Part shown: piece after piece, positions 47,251 through 58,222 of the stretch
Position numbering within the stretch: position 1 is the first letter of the stretch
Layout: every line of letters starts with the position of its first letter
Position numbers and translations under genes: made by a program
NCBI RefSeq assembly: GCF_020497125.1
Contig: NC_059082.1
Span: 51,234,524-51,298,523, forward strand
Length of the DNA stretch: 64,000 nucleotides
From: Mauremys mutica
Lineage: Eukaryota > Chordata > Testudines > Geoemydidae
Direction: 5' to 3'
The notes under the pieces: generated by a model
The model's database searches: none
Seen by the model: only the letters and a program-made list of their open reading frames with translations
Told to the model about the DNA's origin: nothing

Positions 47251-48536
47251 CTGAAGCAGATGGAAGAGAAACAACTTAATTGAGTGAGGGAGTGCTCAGA
47301 ACCTCTCAAGTCACACAAGGTCAAATTATAAAGGGCTAGTCTTAAATAGGAAGCCTGGAAACTTGCCTTTTAGTTTAAAACCACTAAGAATCAAAAAAGT
47401 TTCTAACAAATAGCTTGAAAGTGAGAGTATGGGAACCATGAAATGTAATACTCAAGACCCATTTCCTCACCAGCGAGAAAGAACCAAGTCTGGAAACGTT
47501 TGCTGGTTACAGGAAAAATTAAAAAGAAACAATGTGGGAAAACAGCTGGAAAATATTTCCAAAGAGTTCCTGAGCTGCTGAAAGCAGGGCAGGGAATCTG
47601 CTTCCCTAGGATAAGCCTGACATAGACCTAATCTCCAGCCCTTCCCTTGATTCTAAACCCAACAGATTCACGGGGAGTGAAGATTTCTTGGAATTTGTTC
47701 CAGAGCTTGACTGACCCACTCAGGAATGCCACTAAGTAAACAGACTCCTGGGATCTGAGAATACACGTTTCTAGAGGGTGCCAAATCATCACACAGACTG
47801 TTCAAAAGACCAGCCCATGTTTCCCAAACATCCCAACCAGACCTGAAACTAGAGAGACCTGGAAACAAAAGTGTGCGCGTAAGAACAGCAGAAATCCCAA
47901 AAACTTCCTCTTCCCTAAATCTTCTCTCAGAGCATCAGGGAACAATGTAGTTGAGTCTCAAATTAGATTTCCAAAAATCCTAGAGAGGGGTGTCAATAAA
48001 GATTATGCCAGAGAATTAACACACGAAAATAAAAAAGGCAGGTTTGGACAGCTAGGACAAACTTTTTCCTTCAGCTATAGAAAAGAAACACCGTGGAAAG
48101 AAGTATTAAAACCAACCCCCTCAAGAAAAAGATACGAAACCGACAAAATGTTACGGAGACTCAATGATCTTGCTCCCAAGAGAATATCAGAGCCAATGTG
48201 GTGTCTGCCCTTTTGTTATACAGGGAGACGGTCTCATAGCTTCATTGGCTAGTTGTTACAAATTTCCTCATGCAACTCCGCTGGAGAGACAGGGATCCTT
48301 AAAGCATTACCAAGCAGATCCTGGCCCTTCAGCATTCCAGGATTCTTGAAAACAAGATAAACTGTTGGGGAAAATTTGAATGCCTGCACTCTCATGTGAC
48401 GGTGATGAAAGCATTATGTCCAGAATGAACTGCTTCCTCCCATCCCCCATTATTGGGAACCTAAATCCCTTGTGAAAATAAAACAGCCCAGTCAGAGTGC
48501 TTCCTTTAACAGATCATTGCAAGAATCAGAGACAAG

Positions 48537-48660
48537 GGCTTGTCTAGATGGGGAAATTTACCAGCAAAATTATATCACTACCATTATACCTGTATAAATA
48601 GAGGTACATTTATATATAGGTATAAATAGAGGTAAATTTCTGCATGTAGGCAAGCCCTAA
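48537..48660. mobile_element. Short inverted-repeat element, AGGGCTTGTCTA ends
   Basis: The left aagggcttgtctagatg is mirrored by catgtaggcaagcccta. The interior contains tandem tataaatagaggta words. It is related in its ends to the element at 41188-41407. Confidence 0.6.
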
Positions 48661-49348
48661 GACCGTCCCTATACCACAGGAAACATATGCAATAATATAA
48701 AGCCACAGTTGGGGAGAGTAGCTCTGCCCCATGTTTAAAAATTCCTAAGCAGTCCATGAAACAACAATGTGTGGAAGAGATGAGGAGTAAGTCTCATGGC
48801 ATCCATGAAGTCAAACAGGGAGGAGCACATAACTCGAAATATGGCAGAAGCAAAACAGGAACAGTGAATCTGTCTGCATGGACTGGTGTTTTAGTGGCGT
48901 GGCAAAGGGTTAATTTCTGACTGGATGCATCTACTCAGCTGACCGGGCAAGGGCTCACTCAGCTGTCCGGGCTAGAGGTACTGATGATACAGAAAAGCAC
49001 GTACATCAGTAACTAGGAGTTTTCAACATGGGCAAAGTCTCCTGCAGACTCTCACACTCTGGGCATTCCTAGACTGGGGGTCTGGGAGGACAACCTGGGA
49101 GAAGTCATGTGTAAGTCAGTCTCCAGAGGTGAATGCATTCTGAAAATATCTTTAATGATTAAAAAAAAAATCCATAATGTGAATTAAAATTGCCGTCCAT
49201 TACACACTGCAGAAAATGTACTGTACATTTCTCTAAAAGTAAAATTTTGCACATCTATGTAGATAGCTGTAATCCCATTATACATGCGACAACCTACACA
49301 AGCACATTCCTTAATGATAACAAAAGGATAATAAAAGTATCAGCGTAC

Positions 49349-49384
49349 CTTGCTACCTTCTTGCTTGAGAGTCTTTTATTTGGA
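49349..49384 (-). CDS. RAB11FIP3: RAB11FIP3 exon c (36-nt micro-exon)
   Basis: This micro-exon has acceptor ttcatttcacag and donor GCAAG|GTACGC and is only 36 nt long. It supplies eleven full codons, PNKRLSSKKVA, and half-codons at both ends. These give ...S-PNKRLSSKKVA-R..., matching the basic FIP3 motif (S)PTKRLSSKKVAR that I recall from mammals. It is phase-symmetric like the two exons before it. The basic KRLSSKK patch contains potential phospho-serines. Confidence 0.85.
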
Positions 49385-51018
49385 CTGTGAAATGAACAAA
49401 AACAACAGGAAAACAGAGTCAGGAAAACTGAGAGTGAAGAGCAAGGGGAAACAGGAAACAAACTGAACAGTGACAGGGGGCATATCCTTTACAATTAACA
49501 GCACAGCACACGCATGAGACATGCATTACTCAGCTTCTCTGAGGCAATCTCCATGTAAAAATCCAGGTAAATTTGCATACATTTAACAACATGTCATGAT
49601 GAATTGGAACATACAGCACTTGTCACTGCAGAAGAAGTTTCAATTGGTCCAGCAAGGTGCTCTCTCTTTTAACTCGTTGATTCCAGTCCTGAAAGCAGAT
49701 CCCTAGGAAAAGTGCTAATAGAAGAATTGAGCTTGGTGGGACTCAGACCCATTACAAACGGACTGTAGACTGAAATATACTTGATCCACCTGGAAGCTTG
49801 TGCAGACAATGAGCCCATCTCTGAAAGAAAACACTGAAATATCCTGCTGCAAATAAAAGCAGGGCAACTGTACTAGAATCACAAGTATGGAGAGCAAAAA
49901 ATAATAATTAAAAAGCAAACAGCTCAATGAACTATCCTCTGTATTTCATTAACTCCAAACAATTATAATTTTACTGAATTGTGTTTGACATCAGACACAG
50001 CAACATTGGTTGACATATGACTGGCTGGCTGCTTGTATTTCAGACAGGGACTTCTCCAGATTCTGGGGGTTGATTTGTTTGACCTTTTCTTCTCTCCCTC
50101 CCTCATATGCAGCTGTGTTTGCATCTAAAATCAGGAAGACTGGATTTTAAGCAAGATCATATTTCAAGTATTAGAAATAGGTCCATTCATAAGCTATACT
50201 TAGCAGCAGCGAACAGAGTCGTCTCTTACAGAATTGTATTTTCTTTTTAAATACTTAGCATGCTAAACCAGTGTATGCTATAAGGACATATCAACATCAA
50301 TGCTTTAATGTCCTGATGTAGCAACCCTCTCTCAGTCATAGCTCACCTACGATGAAGAAAAGCACCTGGTCACAGGACCTCTTTGCTCACAACGTAACAA
50401 ATTAATACTTTCTTCACATCAGCCACTTGCTATTTGCCACTTCGAGCGTTTTTAAAAAAGTCATGATTTATCTATTTTTTCCTCTTAAGTTTACTAATAT
50501 GCAACCAAAATTAGGACTAATTACTGCATATTGTGCCTCAAATTTCTTTATATATATTTTTGTGTGCTACTGTAATCAAGTGGTTGCTTAAAAAAATCAG
50601 CTTCCTCCAGAATCTTCTTTCTCCTTTATTCACTCCCCTTGTCCCAAGTTTGGGAAATAATGGCTTTAACTCCCCTGCGCAACTGGATTCTTCAAAACCA
50701 TGATCACATGGAAACCTGCAAGAGGATAAACTGGGACACTCCAGCGTCCACCACAAAACAGAGATGGCCTCAAAGGAAAGAAGGTGGATTAAAATCTAAA
50801 CAGAACCTTGCTTCCGCCCAGAGCAATGCTACAGTATGAGAAGTGAGGTTGTCAATTTCTAAAGTTCTGATGCTTGCAACATAGTATCTCCATGTACAGG
50901 GAACTACTATAGTAAATAAGATGTTGCAGATGATATGGAGCATTTATAATTAGGTATTTTCCAGAAACTGGTAGAGGTTTAAAATGTTTGCCCTTTATTC
51001 TTCTCAACTGGCCAGAGC

Positions 51019-51255
51019 CAGGGGCGGCTCCAGGCACCAGCACGCCAAGCGCGTGCTTGGGGCGGCAAGCCACTGGGGGCGCTCTGCCGGTTGCTGTGAG
51101 GCTGGCAGGCAGGCTGCCTTTGGCAGCTTGCCTGCGGAGGGTCCGCTGGTCCTGCGGCTTCGAAGCCACGGGACCAGCGGACCCTCCGCAGGCAAGCCGC
51201 CGAAGGCAGCCTGCCTGCCATGCTTAGGGCGGCTAAGTGCCTAGAGCTGCCCCTG
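51019..51255. mobile_element. GC-rich nonautonomous hAT element (MITE), copy 2
   Basis: This 237-bp copy starts CAGGGGCGGCTCCAGG and ends CTAGAGCTGCCCCTG. It is flanked by the perfect 8-bp duplication GCCAGAGC (51011-51018 and 51256-51263). Internal words such as GCGGAGGGTCCGCTGGTCCT and GGACCAGCGGACCCTCCGCA are inverted copies of each other, as in the copy at 1981-2292. It is a shorter internal-deletion version of that copy. Confidence 0.9.
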
Positions 51256-53147
51256 GCCAGAGCAACTTGCTGTCCCAAGCACTGAGCAAGCCAGCCCCAC
51301 CCTCCAGCTTTTGTGAAGCCTGGATGCTCAAAGCCATTAGATCAGCTCTGGTCCCTCAAATCACACAGACCTGCTAAATACCTCCCTCTCCTTTCAGGCG
51401 GGGGAGGGAGGCAGAGGAATAGAAGAGGAAGGATCTGGGGCTATAGAGGAAACTCCTTCCCAGAGAGGGAGGGTCTGAGTCACTCATTCAAAAATTTTAC
51501 TTTTCTTGCAAACCTGTTCCCCATTCTCACTTTCCAACATCTCCTGACATTTTTAGAGAAGATAAAAGATCTATTTAATTAGTCAAGCCTGGTATCATCA
51601 AAAAGATGGAACGTTCATTCCCGCACTGTCTCCTAATTTAAAAATGTAAAAGAGAAAGAAAAATAGAAATGAATAGATCTGCATCTATACGTTCACATGC
51701 AAGGAGTAAGTAACAATTTTATTTATTTTATTGTTGCTATAGTATCACTAAATTAGGGATAAAGTAAATGTTTCCCCCCCCCCCAAAATGTGGGGAGTTC
51801 TGAAAAAAATATTCTCAAAGTAATATATTGGTGGGAGTCACACTCCAAGATCCAGAAACTTAAATGAACAGTTGGCTGAGCAGAGAGGAAAGGCAATGGA
51901 CATAAAATGTAGATCAGTGACTCCTAGAGGTGAAATGCTTATTTTACCCCTTAGAAGGAGGAACTAAAAATAGCTTGAACAGAATCAACTCAGGAATAGT
52001 TTCTGGGAAGCACTGGCTGACCATGCTTTTCAAGCTAACTGGTTTCCTAATTGTGGTTTTGACCATGAACTTTTGACATTTCTATTGAGTGAAGGAATCA
52101 CTTTTGGCGAGATTTCAAGGATTCTGTAAACCTGCTTCCCCTCTCTGATGGAAAGGGGCTAGATACTGCTTCTCCAGAACTTGTGAAGAAAAAATAAATC
52201 AATGCATGTCACTTGTATCTGAGGGAGATTAATCTGTTTTTCTTCACAAATGGCAGATCAAAAGTGTATCTGGGCATCTTTGGATCCCAGGCCTGAGAAG
52301 CCACCAGGCATGGGAGGTGCATCTATCCACAAAAGGTATTTCAAGTTTATCTACCTATTGCAATGGTTGGGTAGAAGCAGTTGCAGCTTGGCGGCAGACA
52401 CACACATCTGACAATGGAATCCTAGGTATGTTTTAGACAGGGTTTGGGGGTGTTTTTGCTGTTTATTTCACAGCACTGAGACTGCTCCTTTGAAGAATTT
52501 CCTGTAATCAGGGAAAGCATTGCTGAAAAAAAGATCTAGGATTTGCAATGCTGCTCCTGCTGCTAGACATTTTGGCTGTTTTAGATATTTTGGCTTCTTG
52601 TTTTCTTCTGGGTGCAAGGTGTTGGTAATCATCTTCAAAGCCACCAGTGGTCCAAGGCCATTGCCTGAAAGAGGATCTTGCAGCCCCTATTCTGTCACAG
52701 CATGCAATACAAGCTGGGATGTTCTTGCTGTTTATTGTGTGGATTCAGTTCTCTCAGCAGATCGCTCTCATCTTTGGATTTCTCTCCCCTTGATGGGCCA
52801 ACGCAGCCAGAATTTGGCTGCCTCCAGGGCAAGATACAAGGTAAATGATTCAGTCTAACTTTTTGTCCATGATATTTCATTTCTATCTTGTTCCTGTGCA
52901 GTCATGTCTACCAGATCTCAGCCCAGGACACTACATGGGTTTCTGTCCAGTGAGCTATTGTCTGTCTCATTACTACTGAAATAAACAAAACTCATGAACA
53001 GGATAGGCAATCTTTAATTTGTGCTCCATGAAGGCAGCCCTGTGCTCCCTTTCCCCCCAACCCCATTCACAGAAAACATGGGTGACACCATTTACACGAA
53101 ATCACCCACCAATGTCACTTACCACTTATACCTGCTCCTGTATTTTT

Positions 53148-53232
53148 CACTTCATACATCTGATGAAGTGGGTTCTAGCCCATGAAAGCTTATGGCCAAA
53201 TAAATTTGTTAGTCTCTAAGGTGCCACATGGA
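53148..53232 (+). repeat. Retroposon tail with 'gatgaagtgggttctagccc' motif
   Basis: The run catctgatgaagtgggttct ... gaaagcttatgg ... aaataaatttgttagtctct aaggtgccacatggactcct is a 3' segment that I know as a common amniote/turtle repeat. It shares the words cgaagtggg/cacgaaagct/aaggtgccaca with the palindrome at 57641-57828, so the two are related families. It ends in an oligo-T tract. Confidence 0.55.
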
Positions 53233-53894
53233 CTCCTTGTTTTTTTTTTTCACTTTTCACTGGTCTCTTTGGATCTACTGTGTCCTTTGCCTGCTTTTTG
53301 TCAGTCAGAGGGTGTGGCTACATGAGAAAGTTGCAGCTCTTTAACTTGAATCAGTTTAAAAACCACAATGTATTTAAACCGATGAGGCTGAGATTTTCAG
53401 AGAAGCCCGAGTTAGGCCCACAATTCTGACTGAAATTTACTGAGATTAGGGGCCCAATTCTCTTGGGATACTTTGAAAATCCCTCTTTAATTAACAAGAA
53501 TTGGGCTGGCCTTGGAATTCCTCCATCACACCTACTTTAGAAACTTGTCATGTGGGTAGAAATGAGGCTCTCAGTGCATCAAGAAAAATCTAGCATCTTC
53601 ATTCATCGACTGCATAACTAGAGATAAAGCATTAGGCTGAACGCCTTCCTTTGAGTCCTTTGAAAGCTGTAACAATTGATGCAGCTGTTTGTCATAAGAA
53701 TTCAGAGCAGTTCTTTTTAGTTAGGGTATGTCTACATTAGAAATGCTAAAGCAGTGCAGCTGTAGTATAGACACTTACTACTTCCACCGCTGTAGTAAAT
53801 CCACTTCTCTGAGAGACACTAGCTAGGTGGATGGTAGAATTCTTCCATCGACTTAATGGTGTCTACACTGGGGCTTAGGTCAGCTTAGCTGCAT

Positions 53895-55456
53895 CAGACA
53901 AGAAGTTAACAGATTTTCTAGACAAAGGAAACGCAGTGGATCTAATTTACCTCGATTTCAGTAAGGCATTTAACACGGTTCCACATGGAGAATTATTAGT
54001 TAAATTGGAAAAGATGGGGATCAATATGAAAATTGAAAAGTGGATAAGGAACTGGTTAAAGGGGAGACTACAACGGGTCGTACTGAAAGGTGAACGGTCA
54101 GGCTGGAAGGAGGTTACTAGTGGAGTTCCTCAGGGATCAGTTTTGGGGCCAATCTTATTTAACCTTTTTATTACTGACCTTGGCACAAAAAGCGGGAATG
54201 TGCTAATAAAGTTTGCAGATGATACAAAGCTGGGAGGTATTGCTAACACAGAGAAGGACCGAGATATCATACAGGAAGATCTGGATGACCTTGTAAACTG
54301 GAGTAATAGGATGAAATTTAATAGTGAAAAGTGCAAGGTCATACATTTAGGGATTAACAACAAGAATTTTAGTTATAAATTGGGACACATCAGTTGGAAG
54401 TAACAGAGAAGGAGAAGGACCTCGGAGTATTGGTTGATCACAGGATGACTATGAGCCGCCGATGTGATATGGCCGTGAAAAAAGCTAATGCAGTTTTAGG
54501 ATGCATCAGGCGAGGTATTTCCAGCAAAGATAAGGAGGTGTTAGTACCGTTATACAAGGCACTGGTGAGACCTCATCTGGAATACTGTGCGCAGTTCTGG
54601 TCTCCCATGTTTAAGAAGGATGAATTCAAACTGGAACAGGTACAGAGACGGGCTACTAGGATGATCCGAGGAATGAAAAACCTGTCTTATGAAAGGAGAC
54701 TCAAAGAGCTTGGCTTGTTTAGCCTAACCAAAAGAAGGCTGAGGGGGGATAATGATGGCTCTTTATAAATATATCAGAGGGATTAATATTAGGGAGGGAG
54801 AGGAATTATTTAAGATTAGTACCAATGTGGACACAAGAACAAATGGATATAAACTGGACACTAGGAAGTTTAGACTTGAAATTAGATGAAGGTTTCTAAC
54901 CATCAGAGGAGTGACATTCTGGAACAGCCTTCCAAGGGGTGTAGTGGGGGCAAAAGACATATCTGGCTTTAAGACTAAGCTTGGTAAATTTATAGAGGGG
55001 ATGGTATGATGGGATAGCCTAATTTTGACAATTAATCAAAGATCAGTTGCCAAATTATCAGCAGGTAAGTATGCCCAGTGGTCTGGGATGGGATGGGATC
55101 TGAGTTACTACAGAGAATTCTTTCCTGGGTGCTGGCTGGTGAGTCTTGCCCACATGCTCAGGGTTTAGCTAATTGCCATATTTGGGGTCGGGAAGGAATT
55201 TTCCTTCAGGGCAGATTGGCAGAGGCCCTGGAGGTTTTTCGCCTTCCTCTGCAGCGTGGGGCACGGGTCACTTGCTAGAGGATTCTCTGCAGCTTGAGGT
55301 CTTTAAACCACAATTTGAGGACTTCAATAACTCAGACATAGGTTAGGGGTTTGTTATAGAAGTGGATGGGTGAGATTGTATGGCCTGCATTGTGCAGGAG
55401 GTCCGACTAGATGATCATAATGGTCCCTTCTGACCTTAAAGTCTATGAGTCTATGA
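53895..55456 (+). mobile_element. CR1 LINE, 5'-truncated, plus strand
   Basis: The copy starts inside the RT domain and runs to a proper CR1 3' end, gaccttaaagtctatgag followed by the partial repeat tctatga. Truncation at the 5' side with an intact 3' end is the usual product of CR1 retroposition. It is much less decayed than the copy at 3410-6540 and is therefore younger. Confidence 0.9.
53936..54768 (+). pseudogene. CR1 ORF2 reverse transcriptase fragment
   Basis: Two overlapping frames (53936-54403 and 54394-54768) give a nearly continuous RT C-terminus. It includes [40 protein letters not shown] and the catalytic KFADDTKLGG, followed by LGCIRRGISSKDKEVLVPLY and VRPHLEYCAQFWSPMFKKD. One frame shift near 54395 and an early stop after 54768 break it. 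Fingers and endonuclease are absent. Confidence 0.9.
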
Positions 55457-56649
55457 CATTTTTCATAGCCCTGGCGATGTAATTCAGTTGACTTAACTTT
55501 GTAGTGTATACTAGCCCCAAGTCAACTTCCCATTCATTTTCTGATTCACTCCCCATTTTACATAGCCCTGAAACCTCTAATTCCACGCTGTCCCTTACAA
55601 AGGAAAAAATCAATGGCAGCAATTGTGGATTCCGACATGACAAGTTAGGCTTCAAGAAGGGATGGGAGGGAGCAGTTTGGATAAAATCAATATTCACTAA
55701 TATCATTAGTTTCTTCAGTCCTCCTATCCAACAGATGGATTTGTAAACAACAGCTTGAACCTAAAAATCAAACCCCATGTGTATACTCTACATAACAAAT
55801 AAACTGTAGGTTGGTAGAGTAACTTTCCTCCTGAAGGTTCTCTCAGCGCTTGATCACCTATATGCTTATCCAACCAGCGATATGGGATTGCAGGACATTA
55901 AGCAGAGAGACAGCTCTCTTACACTGATCTGAGGATGTTGGCCAAAGACCTTGAAACAAATTCCTATTTGGATGCCACGTACCATGGAACTTTTTGTGGC
56001 TACCTGGAACAGAAAAGGCTTCCATTTTTAGCATCTCTGCCAAAAGAGCCACACAGAATTCACATTATCTACTGTGGAAGAATGAAGGGTTGAGTTATCC
56101 TGGCCAGGATTTGAACCGGTGGTTCTAGAGCATCTTGGTATTTCTGAACTAGTTGCTTGCAAAAAACCCACAGCCAACTTAGCTGGCTGCTCATAATTAA
56201 TGTTTTTTATTCAAAGTTGCTATCTAGCCATTTCTCCCAGTGATGCAAATAGTGTACATGTCAAACTTAAGACTTCAGTTTAGTGTTAACAGAGCATGGT
56301 AATCAAGTGCTGCATTCACTTAACACTCAACCAACAGTACATGCAATGAGACCGATTAGAGTAGAATGAAAGATTCCCATTGTCAATATCTTTTTCTCAC
56401 TCCATATTTTAGATTAATAAGACTTCTGTTTAGCCTCTATAAAGACTTCCATAAAGTCACAGGGTAAACTTTTAAGACCTGGAGAGGCCTGACAGTTCTC
56501 TTACATCAACTTCTCTGTCTATTTAAAACAGTCCTTTTTGTATGAAGAAATCAAGCAACATAACTTGGCAAGTGAGGATGACAATGAGAGTCTCCCCTAC
56601 TTAAGAATGTCATTCAAACACTTAGAATGTGACGCACAAAATCAATTAC

Positions 56650-56784
56650 CTATTCATTTCAAGATCATTCAGGCGAGCAGAAAGATCCTCGAGGCGGTTG
56701 ATTTGTTTGTGGCACTGGCTACAGTAAAACTCAAATGCCTCATCAGTGATAATGCTGTGCAGTTTCGCAATGAGCGGGTTGAAG
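56650..56784 (-). CDS. RAB11FIP3: RAB11FIP3 exon b (135 bp, symmetric, CxxC-containing)
   Basis: Exon b has acceptor tttctctag and donor AATAG|GTAATT. It encodes 44 full codons (window residues 60-103), and Ser codons are split at both junctions. The peptide starts FNPLIAKLHSIITDEAFEFY and continues with CSQCHKQINRLEDLSARL. The Cys-x-x-Cys-His cluster is unusual in this otherwise coiled-coil protein. Its length is a multiple of three and both edges share the same phase, so it can be skipped without frameshift. My recollection of one human FIP3 sequence lacks this block, so it may be an alternatively used exon; this is inference. Confidence 0.82.
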
Positions 56785-57640
56785 CTAGAGAAATCACAAG
56801 TGTCATTTTAACAGGACAGGACAGAACAGACCAATCTGATTTCATCTGCGGCTTCCACAAGTTAAGTGGATGTTTGGAAGGGTGGGATCTGGTGGAAAGT
56901 CACAAGCTTTTCACACAAGAATTTCAATAAGAAATTTCTGGGCAAATGTTACTATAAAAATATTAAATCCAAACATCAATGACTGAGAAGTGCAACTGAG
57001 CTGGTAATTAAGCCATTTTGTTGGACACATTGGGTCAAATCATCCCTATTGTAAGCAATCACCTCTTTCCTTTTTGTCCCGTGGGGGTTATGCCCACTTA
57101 TCACAGGTATGGATTTGGACAATTGACTTTTTCTGGTCTCCCAATTTACCTGTCAGGCTGCCATTATGTGTCACTGCTTTCTTAAACTCAGTGGGATGTT
57201 AGGATGTATGTAAGTGGGTCATTCAGCAGCATGTGGACCTACCTAGAATGGTTATGAGAATTTTGAGAGCTATCCTTTTAAACAGCACTAATAAACTCTT
57301 TCTGGTTTGCCTGGTCGGAAACAGAGCCCTAACTGACATGTTGCTGTGATGTGATTTAGTTTGAAAGCCAAATATGTTCAGTCAGACACATCGTTTTCCA
57401 CTGGAAATGTTCTAAAGAAACAGATTGAAAATCTGCTGTATGATGAAAACAGGGCAGCACATTAACAGGTAGGATTTTCATTTCAGAAGGCCCAGCTTTG
57501 AAAGAAATATTAATGAAAGAATGAAAGGTCACCTTTCTCTTTAAAGTGATGTGCAAGTGTTCACAGGATCAGCTTAGTTTTGCTGTTAAAAAGAGAACCT
57601 AATATATGAAGCCTGAAGTTTGTGAAGTGAGGATGTTAGA

Positions 57641-57828
57641 AAAAGCAGCAAAGAATCCTGTGGCACCTTATAGACTAACAGACGTTTTGCAGCATGAGCT
57701 TTCGTGGGTGAATGCCCACTTCGTCGGATGCAAGCTTGCATCCGACGAAGTGGGCATTCACCCACGAAAGCTCATGCTGCAAAACGTCTGTCAGTCTATA
57801 AGGTGCCACAGGATTCTTTGCTGCTTTT
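57641..57828. repeat. 188-bp near-perfect palindrome inside a retroposed unit
   Basis: The arms are 94 bases each, centred on AAGCTT at 57732-57737, with a single mismatch (gactaacag against gactgacag). A 12-bp direct repeat, gatgttagaaaa, flanks the unit at about 57633-57644 and 57859-57870. An extra single-copy tail, acagaaccagactaacacgg, lies between the right arm and the right flank. The arm sequence (caaagaatcctgtggcacct) is a common turtle repeat. Confidence 0.9.
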
Positions 57829-58096
57829 ACAGAACCAGACTAACACGGCTACCTCTCTGATGTTAGAAAAGACTTCAAAGTGCTTCACTAGCTGCTACAG
57901 ACTATAAGGCTTTGGCTTCCAGTGACTTATGTAGAACACAAGGTACTAATGAATTCAGTGACATTTGGTAAATGAAGCAGCTGATCATTTTTGAAGACTG
58001 ACTAAATTACCAGTGTTGTATGCAGTGTTGTTGTAGCCTTAATGGACCACTTCACCTTGAATGGTCCCTTGAAATGTGTGTTAACTACTTATGCTA

Positions 58097-58222
58097 AATC
58101 ATCTGTTCAAACCTTGTATTTAGCTGTGCCATTGAGTTTCCCAAACCTGAAAAAGAGCTCTGTGCAGGCTCAAAAGCTTGTCTCTTTCACCAATAAAAGA
58201 TACTACCTCACCCACCTTGTGT
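58097..58222 (+). repeat. Dispersed amniote repeat ('aaaagcttgtctctttcacc')
   Basis: The run cctgaaaaagagctctgtgc ... ctcaaaagcttgtctctttc ... aataaaagatactacctcac ccaccttgtgtctc is a widespread repeat 3' end that I recognise but cannot name with certainty. Confidence 0.45.

Larger units (their letters stand above)
44372..49348 (-). other. RAB11FIP3 intron c-d
   Basis: This 5-kb intron contains the CAGCGCTG-rich element (46437-47250) and the short inverted-repeat element at 48537-48660. No other exon candidate in phase is visible. Confidence 0.75.
53726..55522. mobile_element. MITE split by a CR1 insertion
   Basis: The left part 53726-53894 (gggtatgtctacattag ... ggcttaggtcagcttagctg) and the right part 55457-55522 (atttttcatagccctggcga ... 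ttgtagtgtatactagcccc) are the two halves of one element with inverted ggnnatgtctacac-type ends. The CR1 copy sits exactly between them. This reconstruction rests on my memory of the family consensus. Confidence 0.5.
49385..56649 (-). other. RAB11FIP3 intron b-c
   Basis: This is the largest intron (7.3 kb). It holds the second GC-rich hAT MITE (51019-51255), a retroposon tail (53148-53232), and a CR1 copy inserted into an older MITE (53726-55522). A poly-C run is at 51774-51784. Confidence 0.8.
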
